DNA of 64,000 bases from Calliopsis andreniformis (lineage: Eukaryota; Arthropoda; Insecta; Hymenoptera; Andrenidae). A program made the translations under genes and the position numbers. Below, piece by piece: positions 25,688-38,482 of the stretch. The stretch lies in contig NW_027480422.1 in assembly GCF_051401765.1 (NCBI RefSeq), forward strand, positions 12,356,001 through 12,420,000, given 5' to 3'. How positions within the stretch are numbered: position 1 is the first letter of the stretch; each line of letters begins with the position of its first letter. Under the pieces are notes generated by a model, which saw only the letters and a list, made by a program, of their open reading frames with translations, ran no database searches and had not been told where the DNA came from.

Positions 25688-28341
25688 GGTGCTCCACCAG
25701 ATCGAATGGTTAGGGACTTAGAATTTAACGCCAGAAGCACCACATACAAAATAAATACAACAGCTTTTCCAACGTATAAAAGGAATAATTGCAACCAGTG
25801 TGAAAGTAATGGCCATTTCTACGTTCCGGGCATCCTAGACTTAACTCTGAGGCATTGCTCCACCAGATCGAATACATAGGGCCTTAGAAGTCAACGCCAG
25901 AATCATAAAGTTCAATCAAAATCCAACAGTTTGCCCATCGTATAACAGGAATAACTGCAACAAACGTGAAGGTAATGGTCATGTCTACGTTCCGGGTAAC
26001 CTAGGCTTCACTCTAGTGCGTTGCTCCACCAGATCGAATAGTTAGTGCCTTAGAAGTCAGCGCCCGAAAAATAAAATACAATAAAGATGCAGCAGTTTTT
26101 CCATCGTATAACTGGAATAATTGCAACCAGTGTGAAGGTAATGGTCTTTTCTACGTTCCGGGCAACCTAGGCTTCACTACAGGGCGGTGCTCCACCAGAT
26201 CTAATAGTTAGGGCCTAAGAAGTCAACGCCAGGAGCATAAAATACAATATAAATACAACAGCTTTTCCATCGTATATAATGTACATTTGCAAACAGTGTG
26301 AAAGTAACGGTCATTTCTACGTTCCGGGCAGCCTAGGCTTCACTACAGGGCGGTGCTCCACCAGATCAAATAGTTAGGGCGTAAGAAGTCAACGCCAGAA
26401 GCACAAAATACAATATGAATACAACAGCTTTTCCATCGTATATAATGTATATTTGCAAACAGTGTAAAAGTAACGGTCATTTCTACGTTCCGGGCAACCT
26501 AGGCTTCACCCTCGGGCGTTGCTCCACCAGGTCGAAAAGTTCGGGCCTAAGAAGTCAACGCCAGAAGCATAAAATACAATATAAATACAACAGCTTTTAC
26601 ATCGTATATGATGTATATTTGCATACAGTGCGAAAGTAAAGGTCATTTCTAAGTTCCGGGCAACCTAGGCTTAACTGCAGGGCGTTGCTCCACCAGATCG
26701 CATATTCCGGGACTTAGAATTTAACGCCAGAAGCATAAAATGCAATAAAAACGCACCAGTTTTTCCATCGTATAACAGGAATAATTGCAACCAGTGTGAA
26801 AGTACAGGTCATTTCTACGTTCCGGGCAACCTAGGCTTCACTAGAGGGCGGTGCTCCACCAGATCGATTAGTTGGTGCCTTAGAAGTCAGCGCCCGAAGC
26901 ATAAAATACAATAAAGATGCAACAGTTTTTCCATCGTATAACAGGAATAATTGCAACCAGTGTGAAGGTAATGGTCTTTTCTACGTTCCGGGCAACCTAG
27001 GCTTCACTACAGGGCGGTGCTCCACTAGATCAAATAGTTATTGCGTAAGATGTCAACGCCAGAAGCATAAAATACACTAAAAATACAACAGCTTTTCCAT
27101 CGTATAAAAAGGAGTAATTGCAACCAGTGCGACAGTAATGGACATTTCTACGTTCCGCGCAACCTAGGTTTCACTCTTGGCCGTTGCTCCACCACATCGA
27201 ATAGCTACGGCCTTAGAAGTCAACTGCAGAAGCACAAAATACAATATAAATACAACAGCCTTTCCATCGTATAAAATGAATGATTGCAAACAGTGAGAAA
27301 GTTATGGTCATTTCTACGTTCCGCGCAACCGAGGCTTAACTCCAGGGCGTTGCTTCACCAGATCGAATAGTTAGGGATTTTGAATACATCGCCAGAAGCA
27401 TAAAATACAACAAAAATGCAACAGTTTTTCCATTGTATAACAAGAAAGCTGCAACCAGTGTGTAGGTACTGGTTATTTCTATGTTCCGGGTAACCTAGGC
27501 TTCACTCTAGGGCGTTGCTCCAACAGATCGAATAGCTAGTGCCTCAGAAGTCAACGCCAGAAGCACCGAATACAAAATAAATACAACAGTTTTTCCATCG
27601 CATAAAACGGATAATTGCATCCAGTGTGAAAGTTATGGTCATTTGTACGTTTCGTGCAACCTAGGCTTCACTCTAGGGCGTTGCTCCACCACATCGAATA
27701 GCTACGGCCTTAAAAGTCAACGCCAGAAGCATAAAATACAATAAAAATCCAACTGTTTTCCATCGTATAACAGGAATAATTCCAAACAGTGTGAAGGTAA
27801 TGGTCATTTCTCCGCTCCCGTCAACCTAGGCTTCACTCTAGGGCGTTGCTCCACCACATCGAATAGTTAGGGCCATAAAAGTCAACTCCAGAAGCATAAA
27901 ATACAACATAAATACAACAGTTTTTCATCGTATAACGGGAATAATTGCAACCAGTGTGAAAGTGATGGTCATTTCCACTTTCCGGGCAACCTAGGCTTGA
28001 CTCTAGGGCGTTGCTCCACCAGATCGAAGAGGTAGGGCCATAGAAGTCAACGCCCGAAGCATAAAATACGATAAAGATATATCAGTTTTTCCATCGTATA
28101 AAATGAGTATTTGCAACAAGTGTGAAGGTAATGGTCATTTCTGCGTTCCGGGCAACCTACTCTTGACTCTAGGGCGTTGCTCCACCAGATCGAATAGTTA
28201 GGGCCTTAGAAGTCAACGCCCGAAGCATAAAATACAATATAAATACAACAGTTTTTCCATCGTATAACAGGAGTAATTGCAAACAGTGTGAAAGTTATGG
28301 CCGTTTCTACGTTTCGTGCAACATAGGTTTCACTCTAGGGC
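25688..28341 (+). repeat. HOR block D1: 16-monomer unit (2,654 bp)
   Basis: The first of three direct copies. The unit start is marked by GGTGCTCCACCAGATCG followed by AATGGTTAGGG. Its first ~850 bp are C-type tail sequence, and the rest (about 26602-28341) is new monomer content shared with D2, D3 and the E blocks. Confidence 0.93.
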
Positions 28342-30995
28342 GGTGCTCCACCAGATCGAATGGTTAGGGACTTAGAATTTAACGCCAGAAGCACCACATA
28401 CAAAATAAATACAACAGCTTTTCCAACGTATAAAAGGAATAATTGCAACCAGTGTGAAAGTAATGGCCATTTCTACGTTCCGGGCATCCTAGACTTAACT
28501 CTGAGGCATTGCTCCACCAGATCGAATACATAGGGCCTTAGAAGTCAACGCCAGAATCATAAAGTTCAATCAAAATCCAACAGTTTGACCATCGTATAAC
28601 AGGAATAACTGCAACAAACGTGAAGGTAATGGTCATGTCTACGTTCCGGGTAACCTAGGCTTCACTCTAGTGCGTTGCTCCACCAGATCGAATAGTTCGT
28701 GCCTTAGAAGTCAGCGCCCGAAAAATAAAATACAATAAAGATGCAGCAGTTTTTCCATCGTATAACTGGAATAATTGCAACCAGTGTGAAGGTAATGGTC
28801 TTTTCTACGTTCCGGGCAACCTAGGCTTCACTACAGGGCGGTGCTCCACCAGATCTAATAGTTAGGGCCTAAGAAGTCAACGCCAGGAGCATAAAATACA
28901 ATATAAATACAACAGCTTTTCCATCGTATATAATGTACATTTGCAAACAGTGTGAAAGTAACGGTCATTTCTACGTTCCGGGCAGCCTAGGCTTCACTAC
29001 AGGGCGGTGCTCCACCAGATCAAATAGTTAGGGCGTAAGAAGTCAACGCCAGAAGCATAAAATACAATATGAATACAACAGCTTTTCCATCGTATATAAT
29101 GTATATTTGCAAACAGTGTAAAAGTAACGGTCATTTCTACGTTCCGGGCAACCTAGGCTTCACCCTCGGGCGTTGCTCCACCAGGTCGAATAGTTCGGGC
29201 CTAAGAAGTCAACGCCAGAAGCATAAAATACAATATAAATACAACAGCTTTTACATCGTATATGATGTATATTTGTATACAGTGCGAAAGTAAAGGTCAT
29301 TTCTAAGTTCCAGGCAACCTAGGCTTAACTGCAGTGCGTTGCTCCACCAGATCGCATATTCCGGGACTTAGAATTTAACGCCAGAAGCATAAAATGCAAT
29401 AAAAACGCACCAGTTTTTCCATCGTATAACAGGAATAATTGCAACCAGTGTGAAAGTACAGGTCATTTCTACGTTCCGGGCAACCTAGGCTTCACTAGAG
29501 GGCGGTGCTCCACCAGATCGATTAGTTGGTGCCTTAGAAGTCAGCGCCCGAAGCATAAAATACAATAAAGATGCAACAGTTTTTCCATCGTATAACAGGA
29601 ATAATTGCAACCAGTGTGAAGGTAATGGTCTTTTCTACGTTCCGGGCAACCTAGGCTTCACTACAGGGCGGTGCTCCACTAGATCAAATAGTTATTGCGT
29701 AAGATGTCAACGCCAGAAGCATAAAATACACTAAAAATACAACAGCTTTTCCATCGTATAAAAAGGAGTAATTGCAGCCAGTGCGACAGTAATGGACATT
29801 TCTACGTTCCGCGCAACCTAGGTTTCACTCTTGGCCGTTGCTCCACCACATCGAATAGCTACGGCCTTAGAAGTCAACTGCAGAAGCACAAAATACAATA
29901 TAAATACAACAGCCTTTCCATCGTATAAAATGAATGATTGCAAACAGTGAGAAAGTTATGGTCATTTCTACGTTCCGCGCAACCGAGGCTTAACTCCAGG
30001 GCGTTGCTTCACCAGATCGAATAGTTAGGGATTTTGAATACATCGCCAGAAGCATAAAATACAACAAAAATGCAACAGTTTTTCCATTGTATAACAAGAA
30101 AGCTGCAACCAGTGTGTAGGTACTGGTTATTTCTATGTTCCGGGTAACCTAGGCTTCACTCTAGGGCGTTGCTCCAACAGATCGAATAGCTAGTGCCTCA
30201 GAAGTCAACGCCAGAAGCACCGAATACAAAATAAATACAACAGTTTTTCCATCGCATAAAACGGATAATTGCATCCAGTGTGAAAGTTATGGTCATTTGT
30301 ACGTTTCGTGCAACCTAGGCTTCACTCTAGGGCGTTGCTCCACCACATCGAATAGCTACGGCCTTAAAAGTCAACGCCAGAAGCATAAAATACAATAAAA
30401 ATCCAACTGTTTTCCATCGTATAACAGGAATAATTCCAAACAGTGTGAAGGTAATGGTCATTTCTCCGCTCCCGTCAACCTAGGCTTCACTCTAGGGCGT
30501 TGCTCCACCACATCGAATAGTTAGGGCCATAAAAGTCAACTCCAGAAGCATAAAATACAACATAAATACAACAGTTTTTCATCGTATAACGGGAATAATT
30601 GCAACCAGTGTGAAAGTGATGGTCATTTCCACTTTCCGGGCAACCTAGGCTTGACTCTAGGGCGTTGCTCCACCAGATCGAAGAGGTAGGGCCATAGAAG
30701 TCAACGCCCGAAGCATAAAATACGATAAAGATATATCAGTTTTTCCATCGTATAAAATGAGTATTTGCAACAAGTGTGAAGGTAATGGTCATTTCTGCGT
30801 TCCGGGCAACCTACTCTTGACTCTAGAGCGTTGCTCCACCAGATCGAATAGTTAGGGCCTTAGAAGTCAACGCCCGAAGCATAAAATACAATATAAATAC
30901 AACAGTTTTTCCATCGTATAACAGGAGTAATTGCAAACAGTGTGAAAGTTATGGCCGTTTCTACGTTTCGTGCAACATAGGTTTCACTCTAGGGC
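28342..30995 (+). repeat. HOR block D2: 16-monomer unit (2,654 bp)
   Basis: The middle copy. Private changes against D1 and D3 include A at 28588, C at 28698 and A at 29312. All else I compared is identical or nearly so. The junctions with D1 and D3 fall inside GGGCGGTGCTCCACC, where the unit end (GGGCG) meets the GGTGCTCC start. Confidence 0.93.
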
Positions 30996-33649
30996 GGTGC
31001 TCCACCAGATCGAATGGTTAGGGACTTAGAATTTAACGCCAGAAGCACCACATACAAAATAAATACAACAGCTTTTCCAACGTATAAAAGGAATAATTGC
31101 AACCAGTGTGAAAGTAATGGCCATTTCTACGTTCCGGGCATCCTAGACTTAACTCTGAGGCATTGCTCCACCAGATCGAATACATAGGGCCTTAGAAGTC
31201 AACGCCAGAATCATAAAGTTCAATCAAAATCCAACAGTTTGCCCATCGTATAACAGGAATAACTGCAACAAACGTGAAGGTAATGGTCATGTCTACGTTC
31301 CGGGTAACCTAGGCTTCACTCTAGTGCGTTGCTCCACCAGATCGAATAGTTAGTGCCTTAGAAGTCAGCGCCCGAAAAATAAAATACAATAAAGATGCAG
31401 CAGTTTTTCCATCGTATAACTGGAATAATTGCAACCAGTGTGAAGGTAATGGTCTTTTCTACGTTCCGGGCAACCTAGGCTTCACTACAGGGCGGTGCTC
31501 CACCAGATCTAATAGTTAGGGCCTAAGAAGTCAACGCCAGGAGCATAAAATACAATATAAATACAACAGCTTTTCCATCGTATATAATGTACATTTGCAA
31601 ACAGTGTGAAAGTAACGGTCATTTCTACGTTCCGGGCAGCCTAGGCTTCACTACAGGGCGGTGCTCCACCAGATCAAATAGTTAGGGCGTAAGAAGTCAA
31701 CGCCAGAAGCATAAAATACAATATGAATACAACAGCTTTTCCATCGTATATAATGTATATTTGCAAACAGTGTAAAAGTAACGGTCATTTCTACGTTCCG
31801 GGCAACCTAGGCTTCACCCTCGGGCGTTGCTCCACCAGGTCGAATAGTTCGGGCCTAAGAAGTCAACGCCAGAAGCATAAAATACAATATAAATACAACA
31901 GCTTTTACATCGTATATGATGTATATTTGTATACAGTGCGAAAGTAAAGGTCATTTCTAAGTTCCGGGCAACCTAGGCTTAACTGCAGGGCGTTGCTCCA
32001 CCAGATCGCATATTCCGGGACTTAGAATTTAACGCCAGAAGCATAAAATGCAATAAAAACGCACCAGTTTTTCCATCGTATAACAGGAATAATTGCAACC
32101 AGTGTGAAAGTACAGGTCATTTCTACGTTCCGGGCAACCTAGGCTTCACTAGAGGGCGGTGCTCCACCAGATCGATTAGTTGGTGCCTTAGAAGTCAGCG
32201 CCCGAAGCATAAAATACAATAAAGATGCAACAGTTTTTCCATCGTATAACAGGAATAATTGCAACCAGTGTGAAGGTAATGGTCTTTTCTACGTTCCGGG
32301 CAACCTAGGCTTCACTACAGGGCGGTGCTCCACTAGATCAAATAGTTAGGGCGTAAGATGTCAACGCCAGAAGCATAAAATACACTAAAAATACAACAGC
32401 TTTTCCATCGTATAAAAAGGAGTAATTGCAACCAGTGCGACAGTAATGGACATTTCTACGTTCCGCGCAACCTAGGTTTCACTTTTGGCCGTTGCTCCAC
32501 CACATCGAATAGCTACGGCCTTAGAAGTCAACTGCAGAAGCACAAAATACAATATAAATACAACAGCCTTTCCATCGTATAAAATGAATGATTGCAAACA
32601 GTGAGAAAGTTATGGTCATTTCTACGTTCCGCGCAACCGAGGCTTAACTCCAGGGCGTTGCTTCACCAGATCGAATAGTTAGGGATTTTGAATACATCGC
32701 CAGAAGCATAAAATACAACAAAAATGCAACAGTTTTTCCATTGTATAACAAGAAAGCTGCAACCAGTGTGTAGGTACTGGTTATTTCTATGTTCCGGGTA
32801 ACCTAGGCTTCACTCTAGGGCGTTGCTCCAACAGATCGAATAGCTAGTGCCTCAGAAGTCAACGCCAGAAGCACCGAATACAAAATAAATACAACAGTTT
32901 TTCCATCGCATAAAACGGATAATTGCATCCAGTGTGAAAGTTATGGTCATTTGTACGTTTCGTGCAACCTAGGCTTCACTCTAGGGCGTTGCTCCACCAC
33001 ATCGAATAGCTACGGCCTTAAAAGTCAACGCCAGAAGCATAAAATACAATAAAAATCCAACTGTTTTCCATCGTATAACAGGAATAATTCCAAACAGTGT
33101 GAAGGTAATGGTCATTTCTCCGCTCCCGTCAACCTAGGCTTCACTCTAGGGCGTTGCTCCACCACATCGAATAGTTAGGGCCATAAAAGTCAACTCCAGA
33201 AGCATAAAATACAACATAAATACAACAGTTTTTCATCGTATAACGGGAATAATTGCAACCAGTGTGAAAGTGATGGTCATTTCCACTTTCCGGGCAACCT
33301 AGGCTTGACTCTAGGGCGTTGCTCCACCAGATCGAAGAGGTAGGGCCATAGAAGTCAACGCCCGAAGCATAAAATACGATAAAGATATATCAGTTTTTCC
33401 ATCGTATAAAATGAGTATTTGCAACAAGTGTGAAGGTAATGGTCATTTCTGCGTTCCGGGCAACCTACTCTTGACTCTAGGGCGTTGCTCCACCAGATCG
33501 AATAGTTAGGGCCTTAGAAGTCAACGCCCGAAGCATAAAATACAATATAAATACAACAGTTTGTCCATCGTATAACAGGAGTAATTGCAAACAGTGTGAA
33601 AGTTATGGCCGTTTCTACGTTTCGTGCAACATAGGTTTCACTCTAGGGC
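30996..33649 (+). repeat. HOR block D3: 16-monomer unit (2,654 bp)
   Basis: The third copy. It differs from D1 and D2 by GG for TT near 32349 (GTTAGGGCG against GTTATTGCG) and by a T in CACTTTTGG near 32482. After 33649 the array continues as GTTGCTCC instead of GGTGCTCC and leaves the D pattern. The last ~1,075 bp also form the start of the E1 copy. Confidence 0.93.
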
Positions 33650-36485
33650 GTTGCTCCACCACATCGAATAGCTACGGCCTTAGAAGTCAACGCCAGAAGC
33701 ATAAAATACAATAAAAATCCAACAGTTTTTCCATCGTATAACAGGAATAATTCCAAACACTGTGAAGGTAATGGCCATTTCTACGCTACCGTCAACCTAG
33801 GCTTCACTCTAGGGCGTTGATCCACCACATCCAATAGTTAGGGCCTTAAAAGTCAACGCCAGAAGCATAAAACACAATATAAATGCAACAATTTTTCCAT
33901 CGTATACCGGGAATAATTGCAACCAGTGTGAAAGTGATGGTCATTTCCACGTTCCGGGCCACCTAGGCTTCACTCTAGGGCGTTGGTCCACCAGATCCAT
34001 TAGTTAGGGCCTAAGAAGTCAACGCCAGAAGCACCAAATACAAACTAAATACAACAGTTTTTCCAAAGTATAAAACGAATAATTGCAACGAGTGTGAAAG
34101 TAATGGTCACATCTACGTTCCGGGCAATCTAGGCTTGAATCTAGGGCATTGTTCGACCAGATCGAATAGCTAGGGCCTAAGAAGTCAACGCCAGAAGCAC
34201 AAACACGATATATGTACAACAGTTTTTCCATCGTATATCACGAATAATTGAAACCAGTGTGAAAGTAATTGTCATTTCTACGTTCCGGACAACCTAGATT
34301 TCGCACTAGGGCGTTGCACCACCACATCGAATAGTTACGGCCTTAGAAGTGAATGCCAGATACATAAAATACAATATAAAGAGAACAGTCTTTCCATTGT
34401 ATAAAACGAATAATTGCAACCAGTGTGAAAGTTATGGTCATTTCTACGTTCCGGGCAACCTCGGCTTGACTCCAGGTCGTTGCTCCACCAGATCGAATAG
34501 TTAGGGCCTTAGAAGTCAACGCCCGAAACATAAAATACAATAAAGATACAATAGTTTTTCCATCGTATAAAATGACTAATTGCAAACAGTGTGAAGGTAC
34601 TGGTCATTTCTACATTCCCTGTAACCTAGGCTTCACTCTAGGGCGTTGCTCCGCCATATCGAATAGCTAGGGCCTTAGAAGTCAACGCCAGAAGCATAAA
34701 GGACAATAAAAGTGCAACAGCTTTTCCATCGTATAAAAGGGATAATAGTAACCAGTGCGACAGTAATGGACATTTCTACGTTCCGCGCAACCTAGGTTTC
34801 ACTCTTGGCCGTTGCTCCACCACATCGAATAGCTACGGCCTTAGAAGTCAACTGCAGAAGCACAAAATACAATATAAATACAACAGCTTTTCCATCGTAT
34901 AAAATGAATGATTGCAAACAGTGAGAAGGTTATGGTCATTTCTACGTTCCGGGCAACCGAGGCTTAACTCCAGGGCGTTGCATCACCAGATCGAATAGTT
35001 AGGGATTTTGAATACATCGCCAGAAGCATAAAATACAACAAAAATGCAACAGTTTTTCCATCGTATAACAAGAAAGCTGCAACCAGTGTGTAGGTACTGG
35101 TTATTTCTATGTTCCGGGTAACCTGGGCTTCACTCTAGGGCGTTGCTCCAACAGATTGAATAGCTAGTGCCTCAGAAGTCAACGCCAGAAGCATAAAATA
35201 CAATATAAATACAACAGCTTTTATATCCTATATGATGTATATTTGCAAACAGTGTGAAAGTAAAGGTCATTTCTACGTTCCGGGCAACCTAGGCTTCACT
35301 CTAGGGCGTTGCTCCACCAGATCGAATGGTTAGGGACTTAGAATTTAACGCCAGAAGCACCACATACAAAATAAATACAACAGCTTTTCCATCGTATAAA
35401 ACGAATAATTGCAACCAGTATGAAAGGTATGTTCATTTCTACGTTCCGGGCAACCTAGGCTTCGCCCTAGGGCGTTTCTCCACCTGATCGAATAGTTAGG
35501 GCCTATGAAGACAACGCCAGAAGCATAAAATACGATATATGTGCAACAGTTTTACCATCGTATAAAATGAATAATCGCAAACAGTGTGAAGGTAATGGTC
35601 ATTTCTACATTCCGGGCAACCTAGTCTTCACTCTAGGGCGTTGGTCCACCACATCCAGCAGTTAGGGCCTAAGAAGTCAACGCCCGAAGCATAAAATACA
35701 GAATAACTAGAACAGTTTTTCCATTGTATAAAACAAATAATTGAAACCAGTTTGAAAGTTGTGGTCATTTCTACGTTCCGCGCAACCTAGGCTTCACCCG
35801 TGGCCGTTGCTCCACCAGATCCAATAGTTAGGCCCTATGAAGTCAGTGCCAGAAGCATAAAATACAAAATAAATACAACAGTTTTTCTATCGTATATAAT
35901 GTATATTTGCAAACGGTGTGAAAGTAAAGGTCTTTTCTACGTTCCGGGCAACCTAGGCTTAGCTGTAGGGCGTTTCTCCACCAGATCGCATAGTTAGGGA
36001 CTTAGAATTCAACGACAGAAGCATAAAATACAATAAAAATGCAACAGATTTTCCATCATATAACTGGAATAACTGCAACCAGTGTGAAAGTACCGGTCAT
36101 TTCTACGTTCCGGGCAACCTAGGTTTCACTACAGGGCGGTGCTGCACCAGATCGAAAAGTTAGTGCCTTAGAAGTCAGCGCCCGATGCATGAAATGCAAT
36201 AAAGATGCAACAGTTTTTCCATCGTATAACAGGAATAATTGCAACCAGTGTGAAGGTAATGGTCTTTTCTACGTTCCGGGCAACCTAGGCATCACTACAG
36301 GGCGGTCCTCCACCAGATCAAATAGTTAGGGCCTAAGAAGTCACCGCCAGAAGCACCAAATACAAAATAAATACAACAGTTTTTCCATCGCATAAAACGG
36401 ATAATTGCATCCAGTGTGAAAGTTATGGTCATTTCTACGTTTCGTGCAACCTAGGCTTCACTCTAGGGCGTTGCTCCACCACATC
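32575..36485 (+). repeat. Segment E1 (3.9 kb), source-type copy
   Basis: Matches 41200-45110 at a constant offset of 8,625 bp (52 monomers) with only scattered substitutions, for example A at 33756 against C at 42381 in the GCTACCGTCAAC region. It begins within D3 and runs on into monomers such as the CACGATATATG and GAGAACAGTC or AAGAACAGTC variants. Part of it (35475 onward) also matches 46755-48660. Confidence 0.88.
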
Positions 36486-38482
36486 GAATAGCTACGGCCT
36501 TAAAAGTCAACGCCAGAAGCATAAAATACAATAAAAATCCAACAGTTTTCCATCGTATAACAGGAATAATTCCAAACAGTGTGAAGGTAATGGTCATTTC
36601 TCCGCTCCCGTCAACCTAGGCTTCACTCTAGGGCGTTGCTCCACCACATCGAATAGTTAGGGCCTTAAAAGTCAACTCCAGAAGCATAAAATACAATATA
36701 AATACAACAGTTTTTCCATCGTATAACGGGAATAATTGCAACGAGTGTGAAAGTGATGGTCATTTCCACTTTCCGGGCAACCTAGGCTTCACTCTAGGGC
36801 GTCGGTCCACCAGATCCAATGGTTAGGGCCTAAGAAGTCACCGCCAGAAGAACCAAATACAAAATAAATACAACAGTTCTTCCATCGTATAAAACGAATA
36901 ATTGCATCCAGTGTGAAAGTAATGGTCATATCTACGTTCCGGGCAATCTAGGCTTGACTCTAGGGCGTTGCTCCACCAGATCGAAAAGGTAGGGCCTTAG
37001 AAGTCAACGCCCGAAGCATAAAATACAAAATAAATACAACCGTTTTTCCATCGCATAAAACGAATAATTGCAACCAGTGTGAAAGTAACGGTCATATCTA
37101 CGTTCCGGGCAATCTAGGCTTGACTCTAGGGCGTTGCTCCACCAGATCGAAGAGGTAGGGCCATAGAAGTCAACGCCCGAAGCATAAAATACGATAAAGA
37201 TATAACAGTTTTTCCATCGTATAAAATGAGTAATTGCAACAAGTGTGAAGGTAATGGTCATTTCTGCGTTCCGGGCAACCTACTCTTGACTCTAGGGCGT
37301 TGCTCCACCAGATCGAATAGTTAGGGCCTTAGAAGTCAACGCCCGAAGCATAAAATACAATATAAAAACAACAGTTTTTCCATCGTATAAAATGACTAAT
37401 TGCAAACAGTGTGAAGGTACTGGTCATTTCTACATTCCCTGTAACCTAGGCTTCACTCTAGGGCGTTGCTCCACCACATCGAATAGCTACGGCCTTAGAA
37501 GTCAACGCCAGAAGCATAAAATACAATAAAAAACCAACAGTTTTCCATCGTATAACAGGAATAATTCCAAACAGTGTGAAAGTGATGGTCATTTCTACGT
37601 TCCTGGCAACCTAGGCTTCACTCTGGGGCGTTGCTCCATCAGATCGAATAGTTAGGGCCTTAGACGTCAACGCCAGAAACATAAAATACCATATAGATAC
37701 AACAGTCCTTCCATCGTATGAAACGAATAATTGCAACCAGTGTGAAAGTTATGGTCATACCTACGTTCCGGGCAACCTATGCTTCGCTCTAGGGCGTTGC
37801 TCCACCAGATCGAATAGTCAGGGCCTTAGAAGTCAACGTCCGAAGCATAAAATACAAAATTAATAGAACAGCTTTTCCATTGTATAAAATGACTAATTGC
37901 AAACAGTGTGAAGGTACTGGTCATTTCTACATTCCCTGTAACCTAGGCTTCACTCTAGGGCGTTGCTCCGCCATATCGAATAGCTAGGGCCTTAGAAGTC
38001 AACGCCAGAAGCATAAAGGACAATAAAAATGCAACAGCTTTTCCATCGTATAAAAGGGATAATTGCAACCAGTGTGAAAGTAATGGCCATTTCTACGTTC
38101 CGGGCAACCTAGGCTTCACTCCAGGGCGTTGCTGCACCAGATCGAATAGTTAGGGCCCATGAAGTTAACGTCAGAAGCATAAAGTACAATAAAAATACAA
38201 CAGCTTTTCCATCGTATAAAAGGGATAATTGCAACCAGTGTGAAAGTTATGGTCATTTCTACGCTCCGGGCAACCTAGGCTTGATTCCAGGTCGTTGCTC
38301 CACCAGATCGAATAGCTAGGGACTTAGAATTCAACGCCAGAAGTATAAAATACAACATAAGTACAACAGTTTTTCCATCGTATAAAATGAATAATTGCAA
38401 ACAGTGTGAAAGTAATGGTCATTTCTACGTTCCGGGCAACCTAGGCTTCACTCTAGGGCGTTGCTCCGCCAGATCGAATAGC
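36486..38482 (+). repeat. Mosaic continuation of E
   Basis: Up to about 37380 it follows 46755-48660 (offset 11,280). About 37576-38482 follows 49522-50428 (offset about 11,946, 72 monomers). At about 38483 the sequence switches from GCTAGGGCCTTAG, as at 50430, to GCTATTGCCTAAG, the entry into the displaced C-type block. Confidence 0.8.

Noticed and set aside
25688..33649. Assembly artefact as the explanation for the D triplet
   Set aside because: Each unit carries its own private substitutions, so they are not one sequence pasted three times. Copy number still needs spanning reads.
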